Below, one piece after another: positions 1 through 10,512 of a stretch of DNA of 64,000 nt. The DNA is from Manihot esculenta (taxonomy: Eukaryota; Streptophyta; Magnoliopsida; Malpighiales; Euphorbiaceae): NCBI RefSeq assembly GCF_001659605.2, contig NW_025215482.1, forward strand, positions 62,001 to 126,000. Reading direction: 5' to 3'. The position numbers and the translations under genes are program-made. Below the pieces are notes generated by a model. It had not been told where the DNA came from and ran no database searches. It saw only the letters and a program-made list of their open reading frames with translations. The first letter of the stretch is position 1, and each line of letters starts with the position of its first letter.

Positions 1-1511
1 TTTGGGATGGAAGCTATTAGGCCGAAATCGGGCACCGGATGTAACATGGGTGATAGACTTGGCAGTTTTTGGGATGGAAGCTATTAGGCCGAAATCGGGC
101 ACCGGATGTAACATGGGTGATAGACTTGGCAGTTTTTGGGATGGAAGCTATTAGGCCGAAATCGGGCACCGGATGTAACATGGGTGATAGACTTGGCAGT
201 GTTTGGGATGGAAGCTATTAGGCCGAAATCGGGCACCGGATGTAACATGGGTGATAGACTTGGCAGTTTTTGGGATGGAAGCTATTAGGCCGAAATCGGG
301 CACCGGATGTAACATGGGTGATAGACTTGGCAGTTTTTGGGATGGAAGCTATTAGGCCGAAATCGGGCACCGGATGTAACATGGGTGATAGACTTGGCAG
401 TTTTTGGGATGGAAGCTATTAGGCCGAAATCGGGCACCGGATGTAACATGGGTGATAGACTTGGCAGTTTTTGGGATGGAAGCTATTAGGCCGAAATCGG
501 GCACCGGATGTAACATGGGTGATAGACTTGGCAGTTTTTGGGATGGAAGCTATTAGGCCGAAATCGGGCACCGGATGTAACATGGGTGATAGACTTGGCA
601 GTTTTTGGGATGGAAGCTATTAGGCCGAAATCGGGCACCGGATGTAACATGGGTGATAGACTTGGCAGTGTTTGGGATGGAAGCTATTAGGCCGAAATCG
701 GGCACCGGATGTAACATGGGTGATAGACTTGGCAGTTTTTGGGATGGAAGCTATTAGGACGAAATCGGGCACCGGATGTAACATGGGTGATAGACTTGGC
801 AGTGTTTGGGATGGAAGCTATTAGGCCGAAATCGGGCACCGGATGTAACATGGGTGATAGACTTGGCAGTTTTTGGGATGGAAGCTATTAGGCCGAAATC
901 GGGCACCGGATGTAACATGGGTGATAGACTTGGCAGTGTTTTGGGATGGAAGCTATTAGGCCGAAATCGGGCACCGGATGTAACATGGGTGATAGACTTG
1001 GCAGTTTTTGGGATGGAAGCTATTAGGCCGAAATCGGGCACCGGATGTAACATGGGTGATAGACTTGGCAGTTTTTGGGATGGAAGCTATTAGGCCGAAA
1101 TCGGGCACCGGATGTAACATGGGTGATAGACTTGGCAGTTTTTGGGATGGAAGCTATTAGGCCGAAATCGGGCACCGGATGTAACATGGGTGATAGACTT
1201 GGCAGTTTTTGGGATGGAAGCTATTAGGCCGAAATCGGGCACCGGATGTAACATGGGTGATAGACTTGGCAGTTTTTGGGATGGAAGCTATTAGGCCGAA
1301 ATCGGGCACCGGATGTAACATGGGTGATAGACTTGGCAGTGTTTGGGATGGAAGCTATTAGGCCGAAATCGGGCACCGGATGTAACATGGGTGATAGACT
1401 TGGCAGTTTTTGGGATGGAAGCTATTAGGCCGAAATCGGGCACCGGATGTAACATGGGTGATAGACTTGGCAGTGTTTGGGATGGAAGCTATTAGGCCGA
1501 AAATCGGGCAC
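1..1511 (+). repeat. 67-bp satellite array, canonical homogeneous segment
   Basis: Tandem head-to-tail copies of a 67-bp unit; successive GGGATGG words lie 67 bases apart from position 4 onward. The unit contains GGGATGGAAGCTATTAGG, CCGAAATCGGGCACC, ATGTAACATGGG and TTGGCAGTTTTT. By hand count it has 23 G, 10 C, 17 A and 17 T, so about 49% GC with a strong G over C strand bias. Variants are few: GTTTTT or GTGTTT in the linker, GGCCG or GGACG, and an occasional extra T giving 68 bp. The last copy before the gap has an extra A (GAAAATCGG). I do not recognise the family by name. Confidence 0.97.
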
Positions 1512-2511
1512 NNNNNNNNNNNNNNNNNNNNNNNNNNNNNNNNNNNNNNNNNNNNNNNNNNNNNNNNNNNNNNNNNNNNNNNNNNNNNNNNNNNNNNNNN
1601 NNNNNNNNNNNNNNNNNNNNNNNNNNNNNNNNNNNNNNNNNNNNNNNNNNNNNNNNNNNNNNNNNNNNNNNNNNNNNNNNNNNNNNNNNNNNNNNNNNNN
1701 NNNNNNNNNNNNNNNNNNNNNNNNNNNNNNNNNNNNNNNNNNNNNNNNNNNNNNNNNNNNNNNNNNNNNNNNNNNNNNNNNNNNNNNNNNNNNNNNNNNN
1801 NNNNNNNNNNNNNNNNNNNNNNNNNNNNNNNNNNNNNNNNNNNNNNNNNNNNNNNNNNNNNNNNNNNNNNNNNNNNNNNNNNNNNNNNNNNNNNNNNNNN
1901 NNNNNNNNNNNNNNNNNNNNNNNNNNNNNNNNNNNNNNNNNNNNNNNNNNNNNNNNNNNNNNNNNNNNNNNNNNNNNNNNNNNNNNNNNNNNNNNNNNNN
2001 NNNNNNNNNNNNNNNNNNNNNNNNNNNNNNNNNNNNNNNNNNNNNNNNNNNNNNNNNNNNNNNNNNNNNNNNNNNNNNNNNNNNNNNNNNNNNNNNNNNN
2101 NNNNNNNNNNNNNNNNNNNNNNNNNNNNNNNNNNNNNNNNNNNNNNNNNNNNNNNNNNNNNNNNNNNNNNNNNNNNNNNNNNNNNNNNNNNNNNNNNNNN
2201 NNNNNNNNNNNNNNNNNNNNNNNNNNNNNNNNNNNNNNNNNNNNNNNNNNNNNNNNNNNNNNNNNNNNNNNNNNNNNNNNNNNNNNNNNNNNNNNNNNNN
2301 NNNNNNNNNNNNNNNNNNNNNNNNNNNNNNNNNNNNNNNNNNNNNNNNNNNNNNNNNNNNNNNNNNNNNNNNNNNNNNNNNNNNNNNNNNNNNNNNNNNN
2401 NNNNNNNNNNNNNNNNNNNNNNNNNNNNNNNNNNNNNNNNNNNNNNNNNNNNNNNNNNNNNNNNNNNNNNNNNNNNNNNNNNNNNNNNNNNNNNNNNNNN
2501 NNNNNNNNNNN
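1512..2511. other. Assembly gap, 1000 N
   Basis: Exactly 1000 undetermined bases with satellite on both sides. The round number is the usual placeholder for a gap of unknown size. The flanking satellite differs, canonical before and diverged after, so the gap probably hides more array and a subfamily boundary. Confidence 0.98.
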
Positions 2512-5500
2512 CATGGGTGATAGACTTGGCAGTTTTTGGGATGGAAGCTATTAGGCCGAAATCGGGCAACGGATGTAACATAGGTGATACACATAGCAGT
2601 GTTTGGGATTGAAGCTATTAGGACGAAATCGGGCACCGGATGTAACATGGGTGATAGACTTGGCAGTTTTTGGGATGGAAGCTATTAGGCCGAAATCGGG
2701 TACCGGATGTAACATGGGTGATAGACTTGGCAGTTTTTGGAATGGAAGCTATTAGGCCGAAATCGGGAACAGGATGTAACATGGGTGCTAGACTTGCCAG
2801 TTTTTGGGATGGAAGCTATTAGTCCTAAATCGGGCACCGGATGTAACATAGGTGATAGACTTGGCAGTGTTTGGGATGGAAGCTATTAGGACGAAATCGG
2901 GCACCGGATGTAACATGGGTGATAGACTTGGCAGTTTTTGGGATGAAAGCTATTAGGCCGAAATCGGGCACCGGATGTAACATGGGTGATAGACTTGGCT
3001 GTGTTTTGGATGGAAGCTATTAGGATGAAATCGGGCACCGGATGTAACATGGGTGATAGACTTGCCAGTGTTTTGGGATGGAAGCTATTAGGCCGAAATC
3101 GGGCACAGGATGTAACATGGGTGATAGACTTGGCAGTGTTTTGGATGGAAGCTATTAGGACGAAATCGGGCAGCGGATGTAACATGGGTGATAGACTTGG
3201 GAGTGTTTGGGATGGAAGCTATTAGGCCGAAATCGGGCACCGGTTGTAACATGGGTGATATACTTGGCTGTTTTTGGGATGGAAGCTATTAGGCTGAAAT
3301 CGAGCATCGGATGTAACATGGGGGATAGACTTGGCAGTTTTTCGGATGGAAGCTATTAGGCTGAAATCGAGCATCGGATGTAACATGGGGGATAGACTTG
3401 GCAGTTTTTGGGATGGAAGCTATTAGGACGAAATCGGGCACCGGATGTAACATGGGTGATAGACTTGGCAGTGTTTTGGATGGAAGCTATTAGGACGAAA
3501 TCGGGCACCGGATGTAACATGGGTCATAGACTTGGCAGTGTTTGGGATGGAAGCTATTAGGCCGAAATCGGGCACCGGATGTCACATGGGTGATAGACTT
3601 GGCTGTATTTTGGATGGAAGCTATTAGCACGAAATCGGGCACCGGATGTAACATGGGTGATAGAATTGCAAGTGTTTTGGGATGGAAGCTATTAGGCCGA
3701 AATCGGGCACAGGATGTAACATGGGTGATAGACTTGGCAGTGTTTGGGATGGAAGCGATTAGGACGAAATCGGGCACCGGATGTAACATGGGTGATAGAC
3801 TTGGCAGTGTTTGGGATGGAAGCTATTAGGACGAAATCGGGCACCGGATGTAACATGGGTCATAGACTTGGCAGTGTTTGGGATGGAAGCTATTTGGCCG
3901 AAATCGGGCACCGGATGTAACATGGGTGATAGACTTGGCTGTGTTTTGGATGGAAGCTATTAGGATGAAATCGGGCACCGGATGTAACATGGGTGATAGA
4001 CTTGCCAGTGTTTTGGGATGGAAGCTATTAGGCCGAAATCGGGCACAGGATGTAACATGGGTGATAGACTTGGCAGTGTTTTGGATGGAAGCTATTAGGA
4101 CGAAATCGGGCAGCGGATGTAACATGGGTGATAGACTTGGCAGTGTTTGGGATGGAAGCTATTAGGCCGACATCGGCCACCGGATATAACATGGGTCATA
4201 GACTTGGCAGTGTTTGGGATAGAAGCTATTAGGCCGAAATCGGGCACCGGATGTAACATGGGTGATAGACTTGGCTGTGTTTTGGATGGAAGCTTTTAGG
4301 ACGAAATCGGGCACCGGATGTAACATGGGTGATAGACTTGCCAATGTTTTGGGATTGAAGCTATTAGGCCGAAATCGGGCACAGGATGTAACATGGGTGA
4401 TAGACTGTCTAGTTTTTGGTATGGAAGCTATTAGGCTGAAATCGGGCACCATATGTAACATGGGTGCTAGACTTGCCAGTTTTTGGGATGGAAGCTATTA
4501 GTCCTAAATCGGGCACCGGATGTAACATAGGTGATAGACTTGGCAGTGTTTGGGATGGAAGCTATTAGGACGAAATTGGGCACCGGATGTAACATGGGTG
4601 ATAGACTTGGCAGTTTTTGGGATGGAAGCTATTAGGCCGAAATCGGGCACCGGATGTAACATGGGTGATAGACTTGGCAGTGTTTGGGATGGAAGCTATT
4701 AGGACGAAATCGGGCACCGGATGTAACATGGGTGATAGACTTGGCAGTGTTTGGGATGGAAGCTATTAGGACGAAATCGGGCACCGGATGTAACATGGGT
4801 GATAGACTTGGCAGTGTTTGGGATGGAAGCTATTAGGACGAAATCGGGCACCGGATGTAACATGGGTCATAGACTTGGCAGTGTTTGGGATGGAAGCTAT
4901 TAGGCCGAAATCAGGCACCGGATGTAACATGGGTGATAGACTTGGCTGTGTTTTGGATGGAAGCTATTAGGATGAAATCGGGCACCGGATGTAACATGGG
5001 TGATAGACTTGGGAGTGTTTGGGATGGAAGCTATTAGGCCGAAATCGGGCACAGGATGTAACATGGGTGATAGACTTGGCAGTGTTTTGGATGGAAGCTA
5101 TTAGGATGAAATCGGGCACCGGATGTAACATGGGTGATAGACTTGGCAGTGTTTGGGATGGAAGCTATTAGGCCGAAATCGGGCACCGGATATAACATGG
5201 GTCATAGACTTGGCAGTGTTTGGGATAGAACCTATTAGGCCGAAATCGGGCACCGGATGTATCATGGGTGATAGACTTGGCTGTGTTTTGGATGGAAGCT
5301 TTTAGGACGAAATCGGGCACCAGATGTAACATGGGTGATAGACTTGCCAGTGTTTTGGGATGGAAGCTATTAGGCCGAAATCGGGCACAGAATGTAACAT
5401 GGGTGATAGACTGTCTAGTTTTTGGTATGGAAGCTATTAGGCTGAAATCGGGCACCAGATGTAACATGGGTGCTAGACTTGCCAGTTTTTGGGATGGAAG

Positions 5501-6073
5501 CTATTAGTCCTAAATCGGGCACCGGATGTAACATAGGTGATAGACTTGGCAGTGTTTAGGATGGAAGCTATTAGGACGAAATCGGGCACCGGATGTAACA
5601 TGTGTGATAGACTTGGCAGTTTTTGGGATGGAAGCTATTAGGCCGAAATCGGGCAACGGATGTAACATAGGTGATACACATAGCAGTGTTTGGGATTGAA
5701 GCTATTAGGACGAAATCGGGCACCGGATGTAACATGGGTGATAGACTTGGCAGTTTTTGGGATGGAAGCTATTAGGCCGAAATCGGGTACCGGATGTAAC
5801 ATGGGTGATAGACTTGGCAGTTTTTGGAATGGAAGCTATTAGGCCGAAATCGGGAACAGGATGTAACATGGGTGCTAGACTTGCCAGTTTTTGGGATGGA
5901 AGCTATTAGTCCTAAATCGGGCACCGGATGTAACATAGGTGATAGACTTGGCAGTGTTTGGGATGGAAGCTATTAGGACGAAATCGGGCACCGGATGTAA
6001 CATGGGTGATAGACTTGGCAGTTTTTGGGATGAAAGCTATTAGGCCGAAATCGGGCACTGGATGTAACATGGG
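2512..6073 (+). repeat. 67-bp satellite array, diverged subfamily with block duplications
   Basis: Same unit and orientation as 1-1511 but with recurrent diagnostic variants: GGCTGTGTTTTGGATGG, GACTGTCTAG, TTAGTCCTAAATC, GATACACATAGCAG and CATCGGATGTAACATGGGGG. These variants recur in the same order elsewhere. The stretch around 2564-2985 recurs around 5651-6072 (offset 3087), and 3227 to about 4760 recurs from 12703 (offset 9476, which includes the 6.5-kb inserted element). This is block-wise amplification, not monomer-by-monomer turnover. The array is interrupted at 6073 by an LTR element. Confidence 0.95.
6069..6073 (+). repeat. Target-site duplication ATGGG, left copy
   Basis: ATGGG immediately precedes the 5' LTR and is repeated immediately after the 3' LTR at 12593-12597. 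It is part of the satellite word CATGGGTGATAG. The 5-bp length fits Ty3-type integration and proves insertion into the satellite. Confidence 0.95.
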
Positions 6074-8153
6074 TGACAGAGCATAATTTAGCCCACTTTA
6101 TCATGATAATCTTGATGTTTATTTACACCTTTTCTACCTAATTTTGTGGTTTTGTTCATGTTTTGCAGAAACTAGGTGTGAAAAGACAATCTGGAGAAAA
6201 TGCTCTTAAAACTGCCAAAAAGTGCCAAATATGGAAAGTTCCAAATAAGGAAAGTGTTCATATATGGAAAGTGCCAAATAAGGAAAGAGGCAGAAAGCAC
6301 AGTCAACAAACTGTCCGAAATTCGAACTGCAGAATCTTTCCTGCCTTAATTAGAACATGGGCCAGGAAAGGAAGGTTTTCAAATAAGGCAAGTTTTCGGA
6401 AAAGGAAAGTCTTCAAATGACGAAAGTGCAGAAGTAAAAGTAAACAAGGAAAGCTCAGTCAGAAGATTATTTCAAATTCAAATCGCAGATCTTTCTTTCC
6501 TTGTTCAAAGATGTGCATACACTGCAGCAGTCATATCTTCCTGTTTAGGCAGCAAGATCTCAAGGAGATGCTCTTCCTCTTCTGCATTCAGCATTCAAAA
6601 TTCAAACGAAGGCTCCACCTAAAAAGGAAAGACTGGACAGATATATTTCCACTTCTGCACATTAATGACTGCATTCTCCTGCCTCTTTTGCAATCCATGC
6701 GCGTGCCACCTCTTCTGGAAGCATGATCCGCGCGTCCTTCCTCTTCTGAAAGCCTTGGTACGTGCATATTTCCTTATGAACATCAAGCCATGACTTTTCT
6801 TCCTCTATTGGCAGCCTTGGATCGCTCTTCCTTCCTTTTCAAGCACAAGGTACGCTCCTTTCCTATTCTGAAGGCAATCTGCGCGCCAACTTCTTTCTGA
6901 AGCCTTGCAGTCCGATTCTTTCCTCGTTTGCAACAACTTGGGCAGCAAGTTGCACATGGGCAGCACCTTGGGCAGCCTCTACACTAATTAGGAAGCAAGG
7001 TCAGCATCTAAACTTATTTAGGAAGCACAATCTGCGCCTCCTTCCCTTTCTGAGACCAAACCGCGCGCATCAACTTCCTTTCGCAGTGCATTTTCGCGCA
7101 GCCTTCCTTCTGAAGCCGAAAAGCGCGATTCTTTCCTTTTCAGACACATCTTGGGCAGAAAATACCTCTTGGGCAGTAAGTATGACCTAGGGCAACACTT
7201 TTCAACTATAAAAAGCCACATAAGAAGCCTCTACAGGGTCCCGAAGCTCCCCTTGGGAGACACCTACGAAATTCACATCTCTTCTTCTATATTTCTTCTT
7301 TTCTTTTATTTTTGGTTTTTGTTTCAGCCATGAGAGGCTGAAACCTCTTTTCTTGTTGAAGAATAAGTGAAGCTTTAGTTGTATTGTGGATTGAGAGACT
7401 TGGACTACATTGTTTATCTTTTTCTTATTCAATATTCTTGTGATTTCATGCTTAAAGGACATTATCGCTTTGTTATTTAAGATCTCCATTGATTTTTATT
7501 GCAAGGTAATATATTGTTGGTTTGAATGATTTTAAGTCCGAAATTGCTTGATTTGTTCAACCATAGGAACACTTGGTGCATCACCAAGGAAATCGCATGA
7601 TCTAGTGTTGTCTCCATGCATGTGGGTGACTAGAATTGGTTCTCTCTATATCTTTATGCAATTGACTATTGTAAAAGGCCTAAGGCTCAAAGACGTTCTT
7701 TGGCAATTGTTAATTAGTAATTAATTGGAGGACTTTCCCTAATTGATTTAATCTTAAAGAGAGACAATGGATGTGAGAAGCTTCTTCAATCTCCATGGCC
7801 AATTTATTGAATCAACAAAGGAACATATGAGTCAATGATCAATCCCATCAACTAAAGTGAATTTGAATCTTCAACTAGAGCTTTTCTCATATTTGTTTTC
7901 TCTTTATTTTATTATTCGCTTTATTTTATTGCTTTCATCTTTAGTTGAATTCTATCAATCTTAAAACCCCCCTTTTTAATTTTCTTGCACTTTGTTTTTA
8001 TTTTACTTTTTGTTTGTTTTTTTGGTCTTGACAAGGAAAATAGGTAAGTATCAATTCCCTGTGGATTCGATCCTTTCACCACTATCTACAGTTGTAAAAT
8101 TGTTGGTAGTTGAATTGTATTATTTTTGACCGGCCTCGACAACCGCTCTGTCA
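6074..8153 (+). repeat. 5' LTR of the non-autonomous element
   Basis: It begins TGACAGAGCATAATTTAGCC and ends ACCGCTCTGTCA; the 3' LTR at 10513-12592 is the same length and nearly identical. A TATA-like TATAAAAA sits at 7207-7214, which would place U3 at about 6074-7235. U3 holds several TTGGGCAG words (about 6945-6990 and 7150-7200) and repeated CTTCCTTTCTGAAG-type tracts. Short frames inside the LTR, such as 6163-6420 and 6511-6726, recur in the other LTR and show no domain, so I treat them as non-coding. Confidence 0.95.
7207..7214 (+). promoter_or_regulatory. Putative LTR TATA box
   Basis: TATAAAAA preceded by TTCAAC, in the second half of the LTR and about 950 bases before its end, followed by a C- and A-rich stretch suitable for initiation. 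The same element is at 11646-11653 in the 3' LTR. Promoter function is inferred from position only. Confidence 0.6.
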
Positions 8154-8157
8154 AAAT

Positions 8158-8175
8158 TGGCGCCGTTGCCGGGGA
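8158..8175 (+). promoter_or_regulatory. Primer binding site, tRNA-Asp type
   Basis: TGGCGCCGTTGCCGGGGA lies 4 bases after the 5' LTR. It is complementary to the 3' end of plant tRNA-Asp including CCA, the primer known for Athila-type elements. A long A run follows at about 8215-8230. Confidence 0.85.
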
Positions 8176-8285
8176 GTTGATTTAACTTATTTGTTTTTCT
8201 TTCAGGACCAAATTTAAAAAAAAAAAAAAAGAGAGCACGTCATCGCAGACCATCTTCTGAAACATCTCAATCGCACATCTGAATC

Positions 8286-9506
8286 ATGGATGAGGTAAGT
8301 AGATCTGATCTTTCTTTTCTAACATCTTTATTGAAAGATTTAACCATAGAACAAGACGCGGTAAGTACACCTTTCCGCCTTGTGGAACTTTATGAACAAA
8401 TCGCTGCTATGAGAAGTTTTGTTATAGACCAAGCTGAACAAGCTTTTGAAGAACAACAACTCCAACAAGTACATGCATGTGAAAGATTCTATGGACAGCC
8501 GAGATATGCAATACCTGAAGATACCAGAACTAATCTTTATAAGATGTTGGAGACTTTGCACAATTTCCAACAGGAAGTGGATCGAGTAGCCGCCAAATGG
8601 AGAGAAGACATGGTAAGAAAAGAGGAAGAGCGTCAAGCTGATGATGAAAGATGGCAAGTACAAGAACAAGTTGCTGAAGAAACCCAACCAGAAGATAGTT
8701 TGTCCAATCAAACTGATCAAACAGAACTTGTTGCTTTAGATATCATTGATTTTATGAGCCAAGATGTTTTTTATGTAAATCAAAATGATATGCTAAATGA
8801 TGATCCTTGCAGGAAAGAGAGCCAGAAAGAGCCAGAACTGAAAGAAACTGACTGTTGCATCCAACAGGTGGACTGCAGCCATGCGCAGAATGAACAGAAG
8901 CAGATCGCACCACTTCAGCTTGGTGCGCAGATCAACCTTGCGCAGGATAGTCCTGCAACACTTCCAGTCACACTTCTTCAGCTTCCATCGTATGAAACTC
9001 CTTCCAGCCTCCCATTGCAGACCAACCTTGCGCAAGAAGGAGTACCTGAAAGCCTTTCAGTTGTGTCCTTTCAGCTTCAATCGCAGATCAGTGGTCTTCC
9101 GCCTCCCTTTCAGGTAAGTTCTGCGCAGAAAGAAGAATCTGAAACTCCTTTCAGCCTTCCAATGCAAACAGCCCAGGCTCACAAGGAACAAATGGTATTC
9201 CAAGCACCCAAACCAAAGGAGCATGCAGATCTATGCTTGCCCAAGCCTCCAGATAAGGTAGAATTTGTTTTGCCCGAACTCAATGCTAAACTGCAGCTAC
9301 ATATGGAGAAATATCAATTGAATCTCGAAGTGCTAAAAAATGCAAACATAAGGGCTAGAGGCACACCTCATCTGAAAGAGGAGAAACTGATCATGTTACT
9401 TCACGAGTACATGAAAGAAATAAGATGGGTTATGACTAAATCAAAAGGCATGCTACACTATTCACTTAATTCTGTTGGGACCCTTTTTCCTCCCCCAATT
9501 ACTTGA
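8286..9506 (+). CDS. 406-aa protein of unknown function, sole ORF of the non-autonomous LTR element
   Basis: I do not recognise this protein. The ATG at 8286 is the first in frame after the primer site and the frame is intact to TGA-less end TGA at 9504-9506. Residues about 45-130 are rich in Glu, Gln and Arg (EEQQLQQ, RKEEERQADDERWQ) and could form a coiled coil. Residues about 205-300 are rich in Gln, Leu and Pro with a loose repeat (NLAQ at 217-220 and 247-250). The C-terminal part (about 320-390) is basic and helical-looking and ends FPPPIT. There is no CCHC knuckle, no protease DSG/DTG-type motif and no polymerase. It could be a diverged gag-like or accessory protein of an Athila/Tat relative. 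An unbroken frame in a young element suggests it has been maintained, but a residual frame is possible. Confidence 0.75.
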   Translation: MDEVSRSDLSFLTSLLKDLTIEQDAVSTPFRLVELYEQIAAMRSFVIDQAEQAFEEQQLQQVHACERFYGQPRYAIPEDTRTNLYKMLETLHNFQQEVDRVAAKWREDMVRKEEERQADDERWQVQEQVAEETQPEDSLSNQTDQTELVALDIIDFMSQDVFYVNQNDMLNDDPCRKESQKEPELKETDCCIQQVDCSHAQNEQKQIAPLQLGAQINLAQDSPATLPVTLLQLPSYETPSSLPLQTNLAQEGVPESLSVVSFQLQSQISGLPPPFQVSSAQKEESETPFSLPMQTAQAHKEQMVFQAPKPKEHADLCLPKPPDKVEFVLPELNAKLQLHMEKYQLNLEVLKNANIRARGTPHLKEEKLIMLLHEYMKEIRWVMTKSKGMLHYSLNSVGTLFPPPIT

Positions 9507-10512
9507 GGCAACTTGCCAAGTGGATCGCACCATACAACACCACACCAGGGGAGTACTCAGTTTCCTTTGTTCTTTTATGTTTTCTATACATTGAGGACAA
9601 TGCATGATTTAGGTGTGGGGGTGCGGATCTCTGAAATTTTTAATTTTTTGCTTTAGACACATTTTTCCTTTCAGTTTGCATTTTCCTTTCAGTTTTTTCT
9701 TTTAGTTTGCATTTTCTTTTCAGTTTTCCTTTCAGTTTGTGTTTGATCAACCATGGTCTTCTTCTTTCTGATTTGCTTTACTCAAATTGATGAGCTATGT
9801 TGATGAACTTTCTTTCCATGACCCCATTGATGTGATGACTCTTTAACCCTATGTTGAATCAATTGCAATAAGATGTATTCATGTTTGGGAATTGCTTTTT
9901 GAATTGAATCTTGGAGCTTACCAATGGTGAAAAATATACTGATGACCCTCGATTGAAGATGACAAAAATGAAATTGTGTGAATGAACTTAACATGACTTG
10001 ATTTAGCAATAGGTGTTGATTTGCCCAAATCATTGAGAGAAAGAAAATTCAGCAAAGGCAAAGCCCTCAAAAGCATAAAAAAAAAAAATGGAGAAAATTG
10101 TTCCAATGGTCAAAAGACTATGAACAAGGCTAAATAGCCACTTGGATAGGTGACCCACTGAAAGATCTAAAAGTACATCAAAAATAGGTTGGTGACCTTT
10201 CCAAGCAAGATCTAAAGTGCAAAAGCCTGAATAAAGTACTTCAAGGTAAGGGCAAGTTACACCAAAAGCTAGAAAAAGTCTTAATATATAATGTGCATGG
10301 TCTCTCTTGAGGAAAACCAATCCTAGCCATGGTAAGTAAAGGGAAACAAGGAAAGAGGTAAGTAACCTTGATGCATACATTCTTTATTGCAATGATTCAA
10401 AATAGGGGTCTAGAGTAAGAGCTTAAGTGGAAATAAGGATCAAAGCAAAGAGAGTTTGTTTAACTATGTTTGTTTGCTTGAGGACAAGCAAAAGGCTAGG
10501 TGTGGGGGTATT
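9507..10512 (+). other. Non-coding 3' interior of the element, with polypurine tracts
   Basis: No supported gene. It contains a short imperfect tandem repeat built on CCTTTCAGTTTGCATTTT at about 9664-9740. AGGTGTGGGGGTG at 9611-9623 follows ATTGAGGACAATGCATG, and AGGTGTGGGGGTATT at 10498-10512 abuts the 3' LTR and follows TTGAGGACAAGCAAAAGG. The second is the natural primer for plus-strand DNA synthesis; the first looks like a duplicated or central tract. This GAGGACAA plus GTGTGGGGG pairing is familiar from Athila/Tat-type elements. Confidence 0.7.

Noticed and set aside
1..1511. Regular direct repeats resembling a CRISPR array
   Set aside because: There are no unique spacers; the whole 67-bp unit repeats. 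The context is eukaryotic LTR elements.
6163..7333. ORFs inside the non-autonomous element's 5' LTR, repeated at 10602-11772
   Set aside because: They are duplicated because they are LTR sequence, are short, lack domains, and span U3, the TATA-like box and R.
8158..8175. tRNA gene fragment
   Set aside because: Only the 18 bases complementary to the tRNA 3' end are present, in the primer-site position; there is no cloverleaf.
8215..8230. Long A run as a LINE or processed-gene tail
   Set aside because: It lies a few tens of bases after the primer site within a complete LTR element, with no LINE coding and no separate target duplication.
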